Origin: JABCPH02 sp963524305 | GTDB lineage: Bacteria; Fusobacteriota; Fusobacteriia; Fusobacteriales; Leptotrichiaceae | Length of the DNA stretch: 64,000 bases | Reading direction: 5' to 3' | Assembly (NCBI GenBank): GCA_963524305.1 | Contig: CAURGH010000007.1 | Span: 26,901 to 90,900 of the forward strand | Shown here: positions 1-10,169 of the stretch, piece by piece | Position numbering within the stretch: position 1 is the stretch's first letter | Layout: each line of letters begins with the position of its first letter | Notes under the pieces: model-generated | The model's database searches: none | What the model was told of the DNA's origin: nothing | Seen by the model: the letters and a program-made list of their open reading frames with translations, nothing else | Made by a program: the position numbers and the translations under genes

Positions 1-1
1 A

Positions 2-1621
2 CGTGGGGGAAGCATAGACCCTAATATTACCCTTACTTTTTTTAATTCAAATAATGATTTTTATTATGAAATTTCTCGAAACTTAAAAAAATATGAAGAA
101 AATAAACAGTTTAGTGGGCTAAAAGGTTGCAAATATAAAAAAAAGAATACAAAAAAAATATCAAATGTTGAATTGAAAAATGATGAAATTTCTAGTTTAC
201 TAAATAAAATAAGATTTCGCTATATAGAATCAATCAATATTAATATTCCAAAATTAATAGAAGAATTAACAGAAAATATAATAGATGTGGAATATGATAA
301 AAGTAGGCTATCAAATAGTAAAAAGGAGTTATCCGATGCTTATAAAAAATATACGGAAGGATTACAAGAAATATTAGATATTTTTTCTGATAAAATTTCA
401 GAAACTTTTAATGATTTTAAATCTGAATGGGATATAAAATTCCATGTTCCTTCTTCTGTTCAAACATTTAGAGACCTTATTTCAAATGATGTTGAACTGA
501 GAATAGATGATAGAGGAGGTTTCAATACAAAACAAAAAGGCTCAGGATTACAAAGATTAGCTGTAATTTTATTAAATTTTGAAATTTTGAAACGGATAAA
601 AAATAAAAATCATATAATATGTATTGACGAACCAGATATATACTTACATGAGGGATTACAAAAAAAATTAAAAAAATTTTTTGAAGAAAATTCTCAAAGT
701 GTTCAAATTTTTTATACTACACATTCAAAAATTTTTATAGATTCTTATTTATTAAGAAATGTTCATTTGCTAGATGTAGAAATTGAGAAAAAACCAGTGG
801 CAAGAAAAAATAATAAAATTATAGATGTAATAAAAACTAAATATGTTCATCTTAATACAGATGAAGGTTATGATAAAATTTGTGAAAATTTAGGAATTGA
901 AAAGAACAACTATGAAATATTAAAGAAAAAAAATATTTTAGTTGAAGGGGAATGTGATAAAAAGTATCTTGAAGAATTTAGTAATTATTTTGGACTAGAA
1001 ATTCCAAATATTATTCCATTATATGGAGTTTCTAATATAGAAAAATATCTAAATTTTTATAATGCATACTATAGAAATAATGTTAGCAATTATATGCCTA
1101 AAGTAAAGATTTTATTTGATAATGATAATGCTGGAAGAGAACAATATAGAAAAATAGAAAAAAAATATAATAAAGAAGCGTATAAATATATTGAAGTAGA
1201 ACTTGTTTTAATAAAAAACTTTTTGGGAAATTCTAAAGTTGGTACGAAGAATAACAATGATAATCACGAAATAGAAGATATGATTTATCCAGAAGTAATT
1301 TGTTATTTAGTAAATAAAATGTTGGATAAAAGGAAATTTAATTCAGTTAGTGTAAAAGAGATTAATAAAAAAATTTCAGAACCTTCATTTTCTTCTAATG
1401 GAATTTTTAATTTAATTGAAAATGAAAAAAATGAGAAAAATTTAAAAGATGGGAATAAAATATCATTTATATCTTCTGGAGAAAATACAAATCAAATTAA
1501 GGAAGGAATGGCAAGAATGTTTAATATTTTAGGAGATAAAAAATTGATAGATATCATCGAAAAAAATAGAAAAGAATATCCTTTTGTGGAAAAATTTATT
1601 AAAGAATTGTTTGATTTCTAA
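2..1621 (+). CDS. OLD-like ATPase/TOPRIM nuclease, 5' end outside window
   Basis: The reading frame is open from base 2, so the gene begins left of the window; the TTG at 173 is only an internal codon. The visible part has the C-terminal half of an ABC-type ATPase: a signature-like KGSGLQR, a Walker B strand HIICIDEPDIYLHEG and an H-loop FYTTHSK. A TOPRIM domain follows (ILVEGECDKKYLEEF, then the acidic KILFDNDNAGREQ). This order, ATPase then TOPRIM, is that of OLD-family nucleases, which cut DNA and often serve in phage defence. The next gene is gatC, not a UvrD helicase, so a Gabija pair is not seen downstream. The function is inferred from the family, and the Walker A region lies outside the window. 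Confidence 0.75.
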   Translation, partial: RGGSIDPNITLTFFNSNNDFYYEISRNLKKYEENKQFSGLKGCKYKKKNTKKISNVELKNDEISSLLNKIRFRYIESININIPKLIEELTENIIDVEYDKSRLSNSKKELSDAYKKYTEGLQEILDIFSDKISETFNDFKSEWDIKFHVPSSVQTFRDLISNDVELRIDDRGGFNTKQKGSGLQRLAVILLNFEILKRIKNKNHIICIDEPDIYLHEGLQKKLKKFFEENSQSVQIFYTTHSKIFIDSYLLRNVHLLDVEIEKKPVARKNNKIIDVIKTKYVHLNTDEGYDKICENLGIEKNNYEILKKKNILVEGECDKKYLEEFSNYFGLEIPNIIPLYGVSNIEKYLNFYNAYYRNNVSNYMPKVKILFDNDNAGREQYRKIEKKYNKEAYKYIEVELVLIKNFLGNSKVGTKNNNDNHEIEDMIYPEVICYLVNKMLDKRKFNSVSVKEINKKISEPSFSSNGIFNLIENEKNEKNLKDGNKISFISSGENTNQIKEGMARMFNILGDKKLIDIIEKNRKEYPFVEKFIKELFDF

Positions 1622-1670
1622 AAAAAATTGAGAAGTAATAAATAAGATAAAAAGAGGAGGAAAATAACGA

Positions 1671-1970
1671 ATGTTAAGCAAAGAAGATGTACTGAAAATA
1701 GCAGCACTTTCAAAGCTGGAATTTTCAGAAAATGAAATTGAAAAATTTAGAGTGGATTTGAATAAAATTTTTGATCATATGGAAGAGTTGAATAGTGTGG
1801 ATACGAATGAGGTTGAGCCACTTTTTAATGTGCTTGATTTGAAGGATGTATTGAGAAAAGATGTTGTTAAGGATAGTGGAATTAAGAAAGAGATCTTGGA
1901 AAATGCACCAAATAGCGATGAGGAATTTATAATTGTTCCAAAAGTTGTTGGAGAAAATGCGGATAACTAG
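1671..1970 (+). CDS. gatC: Asp/Glu-tRNA amidotransferase subunit C
   Basis: This 99-residue protein has the normal GatC length and its typical start (LSKEDVLKIAALSKLEFSE) and centre (NSVDTNEVEPLF). GatC wraps around GatA and helps bind it to GatB in the GatCAB complex, which converts Glu-tRNA(Gln) or Asp-tRNA(Asn) to the amidated form in the cytoplasm. A strong AGAGGAGG ribosome binding site precedes the ATG. It is the first of three consecutive gat genes in the order C-A-B, with about 130 bp of non-coding DNA before gatA. Confidence 0.93.
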   Translation: MLSKEDVLKIAALSKLEFSENEIEKFRVDLNKIFDHMEELNSVDTNEVEPLFNVLDLKDVLRKDVVKDSGIKKEILENAPNSDEEFIIVPKVVGENADN

Positions 1971-2099
1971 GATGTATTGAAAAATTTTTGATTGGTAGAA
2001 TTTTTGAAAAATGGAAGTTTGAAAATTGGAAGAGAAAAAATTTTTTGAAAAATTGAGATTTTTAGATACATTTTAGAAAAAATTTAGAAAGGTGGAAAA

Positions 2100-3563
2100 A
2101 TGAGTTTATATAAAAAAACGGCTAGTGAAATAGCTGAAATGATAAAAAATAAAGAAATTACTTCTGAAGAAGTGACAAAATCTTTTTTGGATAGAATTGA
2201 TAAAACAGAAGAAAAAATAGGAGCATTTTCTAATGTGTTTCCTGAAAAGGCTTTAGATGAGGCAAAAAAATATGATTCTGAAAATAATGAAGAAGCTAGA
2301 AAAAATTATGATAATGAGTTGTTGTTTGGAGTGCCTGTGGCTTTGAAGGATAATATTGTATCAAAAGGAGATTTGACTACGGCTGCATCGAAAATTCTTA
2401 GAAATTATGTGGGAGTTTATGATGCGACAGTTGTGGAAAAATTGAAAAAGGCTGGGACACCAATAATTGGGAAAGCTAATATGGATGAGTTTGCGATGGG
2501 GTCTTCAAATGAGAATTCGTCGATAAAATCAGTTTCTAATCCTTGGGATTTGACAAGAGTTCCTGGTGGAAGCAGTGGAGGTTCGGCAGCGATGGTTGCA
2601 GCGGGACAAGCACCGATTGCACTTGGTTCAGATACTGGTGGAAGTATTAGACAACCTGCTTGTTTGACTGGAACTGTTGGGATTAAGCCAACTTATGGAA
2701 GAGTTTCAAGATATGGACTTATGGCGTTTGGATCTTCGCTTGATCAAATTGGAGCTTTGGCAAAATCAACTGAGGATTTGGCTAGACTTTTACAAATAAT
2801 TGCGGGGTATGATGAAAAAGATGCGACAAGTGTAAATGTGGAAGTGCCTAACTATTTGGAAAATTTGAATAATGACTTGAAAGGCTTGAAAATAGGGATT
2901 CCAAAAGAATATTTTGCAGAAGGATTAGATGAAAATATTAAAAAAGTAATAATGGATTCGGTGGAAAAATTGAAGGAATTAGGTGCTGAAATTAAAGAAG
3001 TATCACTTCCATATTCAAAATATGCGATTTCTACTTATTACATAATTTCATCGGCTGAAGCTGCTTCAAACTTGTCAAGATACGACGGAGTAAGATATGG
3101 TGTGAGAGAAAGCAATGAAGATGTGGAAAAAATGTATGTCGAATCAAGAACAAAAGGTTTTGGAGATGAAGTAAAAAGAAGAATTATGATTGGAAACTAT
3201 GTGTTAAGTTCTGGATTTTACGATGCTTATTACAAAAAAGCTTCGCAAGTTAGAAGACTTATTAGAGACGATTTTTCAAAAGCATTAAAAGAAGTAGATG
3301 TTTTATTAACACCAGTTTCTCCAACAACAGCATTCAAAAAAGGAGAAAAAAACACAGATCCAGTGCAAATGTATTTAGCAGACATTTACACAGTTTCAGT
3401 AAACATGGCTGGACTTCCTGCAATTTCAGTACCTGCGGGGTTTGTCGATGGATTGCCAGTTGGAATTCAGTTAATTGGAAATTATTTTAGAGAAGATTTA
3501 TTGTTTAATATTTCTCATAAATTTGAAGGTGTTCGTGGGGAAATTGAATATCCTGAGTTTTAA
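2100..3563 (+). CDS. gatA: Glu-tRNA(Gln) amidotransferase subunit A
   Basis: GatA is the amidase subunit that hydrolyses glutamine and passes ammonia to GatB. The amidase-signature catalytic triad is visible: Lys83 in PVALKDNI, Ser158 in the GGSSGGS loop and Ser182 in GSDTGGSIRQPA. The 75- and 24-residue spacings match those of characterised GatA proteins. The length of 487 residues is normal. The ATG has an AGAAAGGTGG ribosome binding site. It stands between gatC and gatB and is probably co-transcribed with them, because no terminator is seen in the short gaps. Confidence 0.96.
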   Translation: MSLYKKTASEIAEMIKNKEITSEEVTKSFLDRIDKTEEKIGAFSNVFPEKALDEAKKYDSENNEEARKNYDNELLFGVPVALKDNIVSKGDLTTAASKILRNYVGVYDATVVEKLKKAGTPIIGKANMDEFAMGSSNENSSIKSVSNPWDLTRVPGGSSGGSAAMVAAGQAPIALGSDTGGSIRQPACLTGTVGIKPTYGRVSRYGLMAFGSSLDQIGALAKSTEDLARLLQIIAGYDEKDATSVNVEVPNYLENLNNDLKGLKIGIPKEYFAEGLDENIKKVIMDSVEKLKELGAEIKEVSLPYSKYAISTYYIISSAEAASNLSRYDGVRYGVRESNEDVEKMYVESRTKGFGDEVKRRIMIGNYVLSSGFYDAYYKKASQVRRLIRDDFSKALKEVDVLLTPVSPTTAFKKGEKNTDPVQMYLADIYTVSVNMAGLPAISVPAGFVDGLPVGIQLIGNYFREDLLFNISHKFEGVRGEIEYPEF

Positions 3564-3687
3564 AAATAGATATAAAAATTTTTTAAAATAATAAAAGATA
3601 AAAAAGAAAAATATTTAAGAATAGCGAATTTTTTGTTAAATAAAGTGGAAATGAAAGATTTGAAGAAGAAAGGAAAAATATTAGAAA

Positions 3688-5121
3688 ATGAGTATGGAAT
3701 ATGAAACAGTCATCGGACTGGAAGTGCATTGTCAATTAAAAACAAATACAAAAGTATGGTGTTCGTGTGATGCCGATTATGATAACAAACATCCGAATAC
3801 ATCGGCGTGTCCAGTGTGTACTGGTCAACCAGGAGCATTGCCAAAATTGAATGAAAAAGTGCTTGATTATGCGATAAAAGCGGCACTTGCTTTAGGATGT
3901 GAAATAAATGAGGAGAGTCAATTTGATAGAAAAAATTATTTTTATCCAGATTCTCCAAAAAATTATCAAATTACACAATATTTTAAACCTTATGCGGAAA
4001 ATGGGACTTTGAAAATTACGACAAATTCTGGAAAAGAGGCAGTTGTCGGGATTGAGAGAATTCAAATTGAGGAAGATACGGCGAAAAGTATTCACACAAC
4101 TTCTGAAACATTGTTAAATTACAATAGGGCGTCTGTACCGTTAATCGAGATTATTTCTAAGCCAGAAATTAAAAATGCTGAAGAGGCTTATGCTTACTTG
4201 AATACATTGAAGGATAGATTGAAATATACTAAAGTTAGTGATGTAAGTATGGAATTGGGATCGCTTAGATGTGATGCGAATGTTTCTGTTAGAAAAAAAG
4301 GCGAAAAAAAATTGGGGACTAGAACGGAAACTAAGAACTTAAACTCGTTTAAAGCGGTTATGAGAGCTATTGAATATGAAACAAATAGACAAATTGAAGT
4401 GATTGAAAATGGTGGAAGAGTTGTTCAGGAAACTAGACTTTGGGATGAGGAAAATGCTGTAACTAAGCCAATGAGAAGTAAAGAGGAAGCTATGGATTAT
4501 AGATATTTCCCTGAGCCAGATTTGCCAACACTTGTAATTTCTGACGAAAGATTGGAAAAAGTAAAAGGTGAAATGCCAGAATTTGCTGATGAAAAAGCGA
4601 GAAGATTTGTAAATGAATACAAATTGCATGAAATGGAAGCTGCAACACTTTCTTCAGAACAAGAATTAGCTGAATATTACGAAGAAATTGTGAATGATAC
4701 AAAAGAGCCAAGACTTGCGGCAAACTGGGTGTTGACAGAAGTTTTAAGAGTGTTAAAGGAAAAGAATATTTTGATTTCAGAATTTAATGTAACACCAAAA
4801 AATTTAGGGAAATTGATTAAGTTGATTCAAGCGAAAACAATTAGCTCAAAAATAGCGAAAGATGTATTTGAAATTTTATTGACAGAAGATAAAGATCCTG
4901 AAATTATCGTAAAAGAAAAAGGATTGGTTCAAATTACTGATGACAGTGCGATTGAGAAAATTGTTGATCAAGTGTTGGCTGAAAATGCACAATCGGTGGA
5001 AGATTACAAAAATGGTAAGAGCAATGCCTTGAAATATCTTGTTGGACAAGCAATGAGATTGTCTAAAGGTAAGGCTAATCCTCAAATGATTAATGAAATG
5101 ATTTTAGCTAGATTAAGCTAG
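3688..5121 (+). CDS. gatB: Asp/Glu-tRNA amidotransferase subunit B
   Basis: GatB binds the misacylated tRNA, phosphorylates the Glu or Asp carboxylate and completes transamidation. The N-terminus carries the family hallmark YETVIGLEVHCQLKT and zinc-type cysteines (CSCDADY...SACPVCTGQPG). The cradle domain has DRKNYFYPDSPKNYQITQ, and the C-terminal YqeY-like tail ends near residue 477, the usual length. ATG 3688 has an AAGAAAGGA ribosome binding site; an alternative ATG lies two codons downstream. Only 18 bp separate it from the penicillin-binding protein gene. Confidence 0.96.
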   Translation: MSMEYETVIGLEVHCQLKTNTKVWCSCDADYDNKHPNTSACPVCTGQPGALPKLNEKVLDYAIKAALALGCEINEESQFDRKNYFYPDSPKNYQITQYFKPYAENGTLKITTNSGKEAVVGIERIQIEEDTAKSIHTTSETLLNYNRASVPLIEIISKPEIKNAEEAYAYLNTLKDRLKYTKVSDVSMELGSLRCDANVSVRKKGEKKLGTRTETKNLNSFKAVMRAIEYETNRQIEVIENGGRVVQETRLWDEENAVTKPMRSKEEAMDYRYFPEPDLPTLVISDERLEKVKGEMPEFADEKARRFVNEYKLHEMEAATLSSEQELAEYYEEIVNDTKEPRLAANWVLTEVLRVLKEKNILISEFNVTPKNLGKLIKLIQAKTISSKIAKDVFEILLTEDKDPEIIVKEKGLVQITDDSAIEKIVDQVLAENAQSVEDYKNGKSNALKYLVGQAMRLSKGKANPQMINEMILARLS

Positions 5122-5139
5122 AATTTTTGGGGGAAAGAA

Positions 5140-7287
5140 ATGAAATTTTTTGAAGGAAAAAATATAAAAGGAAAAAAAGAATCAGGTTCTCAAAAAAGTG
5201 GGAAAAAATTTAAAAGTAATAAAGAGACAGAAAATTTTTTTAATACATTTAGTGGGAGATTAAGTATTGCGTTGAGCCTTATGTCTATTGCATTAATTAC
5301 AGTGATTGGGAGAGTCTATTACCTTCAAATTATTGATAATAGATGGGAAAAGATTGGAGAAGCGCAGTATACAAGTATAAACAAAATAAAGGTAAAAAGA
5401 GGAAAAATTGCAACTGATGACGGTGAAGTGTTAGCTTATGATAAGGAAAATTATGCGATTATCTTGGATCCATCGATTGTTCAAAAACAGATTGTTCCAA
5501 AAGCTAAAGATAAAGGTAGTAAAAAAGAGGAAGAATTAGAAAAAGAGGCTCAAGAAAAAATAGATGCTGCTAGAAGAGTTGAAAAATTATTTTTAATATT
5601 GAAAAAATATATTCCAGAAATTGACTCCGAAAAATATATGAAGGAATTAGATGCTAAAAGTAAACGAAATGCTCGATATATGAAAATAAAAGAGATTTTT
5701 GGATATGATCAAAAGAAAGCTATTGAAAAAGAATTAAATGATGATGGAAATAAAGATGTGAAAAAAGGTGTTACTTTTGAAAATATTTTTACTAGAACTT
5801 ATATTGATAATAGAGCATTTCAAGAAACAGTAGGGTTTATAAATAATGAAAAAGAAGGACTTTATGGGATTGAGAAATTTTATGATTCTCAACTTAAAGG
5901 GACTGAAGGAGTTATAAGGCTTTTTAATAAAAATAATTCGACAATGGCGAGTCTAGATAAAAGTGAAAGATTGGTTGAACCTAAAAATGGTAATAGTGTA
6001 ATTTTGACGCTTGATAGTGTTCTTCAATATGCAATGGATGAGGAATTGAAAAATACTTATAATTATTATAATGCATCTTCGACAATGGGAATTTTAATCG
6101 AGGTTGAAACAGGAAAAGTATTGGCAATGTCATCTTATCCGAAAGCTGATACGAATACAAAAGTAAAAAATAGACCGATAACCGATTTATTTGAGCCGGG
6201 ATCAATATTTAAGCCAGTTACAGCTTCGATAGGACTTGAAACAAAAGCAATTTCTCCAAATACACAAATTTATTCATCAGGTTCTATAAGAGTTGCCGAT
6301 AGAACTATTAAAGATCATGATGGAATACCAATTTCAGGAAGTTTGGAAACAATTATTGCAAAATCGGGAAACGTTGCAATGGTAAAAATTGCACAAATGA
6401 TAAAGAATAAAATATTTTATAATTATTTAATGAAAATCGGATTGGGGTCGAAAACAGGGATAGACACTTATTCTGAAATGACCCAAAAGCTATTTCCATT
6501 TAAAAGTTTGACAGAGGTAAAAAAATCGAATGTGGCGTTTGGACAAGGAATTGCGATGACGCAAATGCAAATGTTGATGGCATTGAATACGGTTATAAAT
6601 AATGGGAAATTAATGAAACCATATTTGGTGGATAGAATAGAAGATTCTGATGGAAAAATAATTAAAAAGAATCAGCCGACTGTTATAAAAAAGGTATTTA
6701 GTGATGAAGTATCTAAAGCAAATAGAAGATTCATGGAAGCTGTTGTAACTCGAGGAACTGGACAAGCTGCTCAAATAAAAGGTTACAGAATTGGTGGGAA
6801 AACTGGTACGGCACAAAAATCAGGAATTGGAGGATATCAGAAAGGTCGTTATTTCAGTTCATTCTTCGCATTTTTTCCAGCTAATAATCCAAAATATGCA
6901 ATATTAGTAACGATAAATGAGCCAAAGAGAACTGGAAATTACTATGGAGCGACAGTTGCGTTGCCTTCTGTAAAAAATATTTTGTCGAAATTAATTGAGT
7001 ATAAGAGAATTAGTCCAAACGGTGAAGTCGGTGGAAAAAAAGATGATGAAAATGATGAAAAAAAAGTTGCAGTAAAAAAAGTGGATATAAAAGTAGTGAA
7101 AGAACAATTTGACAAAGGAATAATGCCAAATCTTAAAAATTTAAGTTTGAGAGAATTTTTGGACGTTTTTCCGCGAGAGAAGTATCCAAATCTTAAAATT
7201 AATGGAAGTGGAGCTGTAGTGGATCAATTTCCGAAAGCTGAAACAAAAATAAATAGAAATACGACTTTAAATGTTGTGTTTAAGTAA
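5140..7287 (+). CDS. Class B penicillin-binding protein with PASTA tail (FtsI/SpoVD-like)
   Basis: This is a monofunctional peptidoglycan transpeptidase anchored in the inner membrane and acting in the periplasm. A lysine-rich cytoplasmic tail is followed by one membrane segment at about residues 41-58. A dimerisation domain comes next, with a charged insert at about 125-150, and then the transpeptidase domain with its three motifs: SIFK (Ser355-Lys358), SGN (Ser409) and KTGT (Lys554). The last 55 residues form one PASTA-like domain (MPNLKNLSLREFLDVF...). The architecture fits division-type FtsI/SpoVD proteins, but no dcw neighbours are present, so a division role is inferred. It follows gatB by 18 bp. 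Confidence 0.9.
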   Translation: MKFFEGKNIKGKKESGSQKSGKKFKSNKETENFFNTFSGRLSIALSLMSIALITVIGRVYYLQIIDNRWEKIGEAQYTSINKIKVKRGKIATDDGEVLAYDKENYAIILDPSIVQKQIVPKAKDKGSKKEEELEKEAQEKIDAARRVEKLFLILKKYIPEIDSEKYMKELDAKSKRNARYMKIKEIFGYDQKKAIEKELNDDGNKDVKKGVTFENIFTRTYIDNRAFQETVGFINNEKEGLYGIEKFYDSQLKGTEGVIRLFNKNNSTMASLDKSERLVEPKNGNSVILTLDSVLQYAMDEELKNTYNYYNASSTMGILIEVETGKVLAMSSYPKADTNTKVKNRPITDLFEPGSIFKPVTASIGLETKAISPNTQIYSSGSIRVADRTIKDHDGIPISGSLETIIAKSGNVAMVKIAQMIKNKIFYNYLMKIGLGSKTGIDTYSEMTQKLFPFKSLTEVKKSNVAFGQGIAMTQMQMLMALNTVINNGKLMKPYLVDRIEDSDGKIIKKNQPTVIKKVFSDEVSKANRRFMEAVVTRGTGQAAQIKGYRIGGKTGTAQKSGIGGYQKGRYFSSFFAFFPANNPKYAILVTINEPKRTGNYYGATVALPSVKNILSKLIEYKRISPNGEVGGKKDDENDEKKVAVKKVDIKVVKEQFDKGIMPNLKNLSLREFLDVFPREKYPNLKINGSGAVVDQFPKAETKINRNTTLNVVFK

Positions 7288-7311
7288 GAAGAAAGATAAA
7301 AGGGAGGGGTT

Positions 7312-9489
7312 ATGTATTATTATGAAATTTATGTCGAAGATCAAAAAGGTTCTTTTACCTATAAATCTGAAACAAAATATGAGATAGGTGAATGGTGCAT
7401 TATAAATTTTATTAATCGTAATAAAGCGGGATTGGTGCTTTTTGAGGTTTCTGAAGATAAAATTACATTTGATCTTTCAAAATTAAAGCCAATAATATCT
7501 AAAGCTCCTATTTTATCTATTCCAAATCCAATAATGAATTTAATAGATTGGATGGCAAAATATTATTTGAGTGATTATTATCATGTTATAAAAACTGCAT
7601 ATCCAGGGGCTTTGAAGTTAAGTTATTCAAAAAAAGCGATTTATTTGGAAGATTTGGAAGAATCAAAAAGAATGAATTCTAAAATTGTTGAAAAATTTAA
7701 TGAGTATATGCGAGAAAAGCAAGAAATTACAGAAGCAACATTGAAAAAACATTTTCCGCAAAATATTATTAATAAGGCGATTAAAGATAAAGCTATTAAG
7801 GTTGAAAAAAAGATAAATTTAAATTCAAAAAGAAAAATAGCTCAAAAAGAAAAAAGTGAATTGATAGAAAAAAATATTATTTTAAATGAAGAACAACAAA
7901 AAGCAGTAAATGAAATAAAAGGGAGCCAAAAACAGTTTTTTTTGTTAAAAGGTGTGACTGGTTCTGGAAAGACAGAAATTTATATAAATTTAATAAAAGA
8001 GGCACTTGAAAAAGGGGAAGGGAGCATTTTTCTTGTCCCAGAAATTTCGTTGACTACGCAGATGATACAAAGATTGGAAGAACAATTTTTAAATTCGGTG
8101 GCAATTCTTCATAGTAAATTGACAGAGCAGGAGAAAAGACAAGAATGGACTTATATCCGAAAAGGCGAGAAAAAAATTGTGGTAGGGGCAAGGTCAGCTG
8201 TGTTTGCACCAGTGCAAAATTTGAAGTATATTGTAGTTGATGAGGAACACGAAAATACATACAAACAAGAGAATAATCCAAGATATCATACAAAAAATGT
8301 TGCGATAAAACGGGCATTGCTGGAAAAAAATGATGTAAAAGTGATTTTAGGGTCAGCAACTCCATCATTTGAATCCTTTTATCAAGCGAAACAAGGTGAT
8401 ATCGAATTAATTGAATTAAAAAAAAGATATAAAGAAGCTAAATTACCAAAATATGAAATTATAAATTTGAATGAAGTTACTGAAAATTTTTCTGATAAAT
8501 TATTGGAAAAAATTTCATTGACTTTGAAGAAAAAAGAGCAAGTAATTTTAATTTTGAACAGAAAATCGTTTTCTACGCAAGTGAGATGCAAAGACTGTGG
8601 AAATGTACCAAAATGTCCAAATTGCAGTATTTCCTTGAATTATTATAAAAAGGGGAATAAATTAAAATGCCATTATTGTGGATATGAAAGATTTTTTGAT
8701 AAAAAATGTGATGAATGTGGAAGTGAAAGAATGATGCTAATTGGTTCGGGAACTGAGAAAATTGAGGAAGAATTACAAGAAATATTTTCTTCTAGTAAAA
8801 TTGTAAGAGTGGATTCCGAAAGCATAAAATCAAAAGAGCATTACGAAAAAATTTATAATGACTTTAAGAACCAAAAATATGATATAATGTTAGGGACACA
8901 AATTATTGCGAAAGGACTTCATTTTCCTAATGTAACGCTTGTAGGGATTTTGAATGCTGACGTAATAATGAATTTTCCTGATTTTCGAGCGAGTGAAAAA
9001 ACATTTCAGCTGCTAGTGCAATCTGCAGGTCGTGCAGGTCGTGGTGAAAAAGAAGGAGAAGTTGTTATTCAGACATTTAATGAGGAAAATGATGTCATAA
9101 AAAAAACAGTAGAAAATGATTATGAAGGATATTATGAAAATGAGTTAATTTTGAGAAAAACCTTTAATTATCCACCTTTTGGACGATTAATTATTTTAAA
9201 TTTATCATCAACAGATGAGAAATTACTGGAAGAGAACTCAAAATTATTATATAATGAATTAGAAAATAAAATAAAAGAAACTCTGGATATAACAATGAAT
9301 GAATTTATTTCTGAACCATTCAATGCTCCAATTTACAAAATAAAAGGGCATTATCGGAAACAAATCTTCATAAAATTTAGCAGAGAACACATAAATAAAG
9401 TAAAAAATATTATTAGAAGAGTGCTTTTTAATTTTGAGCACAGAAAAATTAGAATAAATATAGATGTTGATCCGATAAATATGTTATAA
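7312..9489 (+). CDS. priA: Primosomal protein N', replication restart helicase
   Basis: PriA reloads the replicative helicase at stalled forks. The 725-residue protein has an N-terminal DNA-binding part, then helicase motifs: Walker A GVTGSGKTEIY at residue 214 onwards and a DEEH box at 310. Between the helicase lobes is the PriA zinc region, starting near Cys426 (CKDCGNVPKCPNC, then CHYCGY and CDECGS), which is diagnostic for this family. Helicase lobe 2 shows GTQIIAKGLHFPNVTLVG. The ribosome binding site is GGGAGGGG before ATG 7312. It is followed within 26 bp by def, a common bacterial order (priA-def-fmt). Confidence 0.96.
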   Translation: MYYYEIYVEDQKGSFTYKSETKYEIGEWCIINFINRNKAGLVLFEVSEDKITFDLSKLKPIISKAPILSIPNPIMNLIDWMAKYYLSDYYHVIKTAYPGALKLSYSKKAIYLEDLEESKRMNSKIVEKFNEYMREKQEITEATLKKHFPQNIINKAIKDKAIKVEKKINLNSKRKIAQKEKSELIEKNIILNEEQQKAVNEIKGSQKQFFLLKGVTGSGKTEIYINLIKEALEKGEGSIFLVPEISLTTQMIQRLEEQFLNSVAILHSKLTEQEKRQEWTYIRKGEKKIVVGARSAVFAPVQNLKYIVVDEEHENTYKQENNPRYHTKNVAIKRALLEKNDVKVILGSATPSFESFYQAKQGDIELIELKKRYKEAKLPKYEIINLNEVTENFSDKLLEKISLTLKKKEQVILILNRKSFSTQVRCKDCGNVPKCPNCSISLNYYKKGNKLKCHYCGYERFFDKKCDECGSERMMLIGSGTEKIEEELQEIFSSSKIVRVDSESIKSKEHYEKIYNDFKNQKYDIMLGTQIIAKGLHFPNVTLVGILNADVIMNFPDFRASEKTFQLLVQSAGRAGRGEKEGEVVIQTFNEENDVIKKTVENDYEGYYENELILRKTFNYPPFGRLIILNLSSTDEKLLEENSKLLYNELENKIKETLDITMNEFISEPFNAPIYKIKGHYRKQIFIKFSREHINKVKNIIRRVLFNFEHRKIRINIDVDPINML

Positions 9490-9515
9490 TACAACAAAAG
9501 GGATAAGGAGAATAT

Positions 9516-10037
9516 ATGAAAATAGTTTTATACGGACACCCAACTTTAAGAAAAGTGTCAACAGAAGTAACAGAAATAAATGATGAAGTAAAAGAAACTT
9601 TAAGTCAAATGGTTGATAAAATGAGAGAGGCTAATGGAGTAGGCCTTGCAGCAAATCAAGTAGATGTTGATAAAAGATTTTTTGTTTTGGAAATTGATGG
9701 AGTTGTAAAAAAAGTGATAAATCCAGAAATTTTAGAAAGCAGTGAAGAAGAAATTGACTACGAAGAAGGTTGCTTAAGCATACCAAATGTTTTCAAAAAA
9801 GTAGTTAGACCAGAAAAAATTAAAGTAAAATATCAAAATGAAAAAGGAGAAGTAATCACAGAAGAATTAGAAGAAATGTGGGCTAGAGCCTTCCAGCACG
9901 AATTAGATCATTTAGATGGAATTCTATTCGTAGACAGAGTCTCGCCACTAAGCAAAAGATTAATTGCAAAAAAACTGGAAACATTGAAAAAGAATTTTCT
10001 AAAAGGAAAAATTTATAGAGAAGATGTTATTGAATAA
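9516..10037 (+). CDS. def: Peptide deformylase
   Basis: This enzyme removes the N-formyl group from nascent proteins with a bound metal. All three family motifs are present: GVGLAANQV (motif 1), EGCLS with the metal-binding cysteine (motif 2) and QHELDHLDG, the HExxH metal site (motif 3). At 173 residues it has the usual length. It sits directly after priA and before fmt, which adds the same formyl group to initiator Met-tRNA, so the pair forms the formylation cycle. Confidence 0.96.
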   Translation: MKIVLYGHPTLRKVSTEVTEINDEVKETLSQMVDKMREANGVGLAANQVDVDKRFFVLEIDGVVKKVINPEILESSEEEIDYEEGCLSIPNVFKKVVRPEKIKVKYQNEKGEVITEELEEMWARAFQHELDHLDGILFVDRVSPLSKRLIAKKLETLKKNFLKGKIYREDVIE

Positions 10038-10120
10038 TTTTTTGATGAAAAATGATTAGAATAGAATTTTTATAATATCATAATTAGTAAAAAGATAAAA
10101 TTTATTAAAAGTCTTTTTGG

Positions 10121-10146
10121 TTTCTTTTTGTGATGACAAAAGGAAA
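10121..10146. repeat. Short intergenic inverted repeat (copy 1)
   Basis: TTTCTTTTTGT and its near-complement (positions 10136-10146) flank a 4-base loop. A closely similar hairpin lies at 12715-12735 between folD and the biotin carrier gene. There is no T-run after the stem and it sits just upstream of the fmt ribosome binding site, so it does not look like a simple terminator. It may be a small dispersed repeat of this genome. Confidence 0.5.
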
Positions 10147-10169
10147 GAAGTTAAAAAGGAGGAGATTTT

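Noticed and set aside
2..1621. Gabija system (GajA)
   Set aside because: The downstream gene is gatC rather than a UvrD-like helicase, so only an OLD-like assignment is supported.
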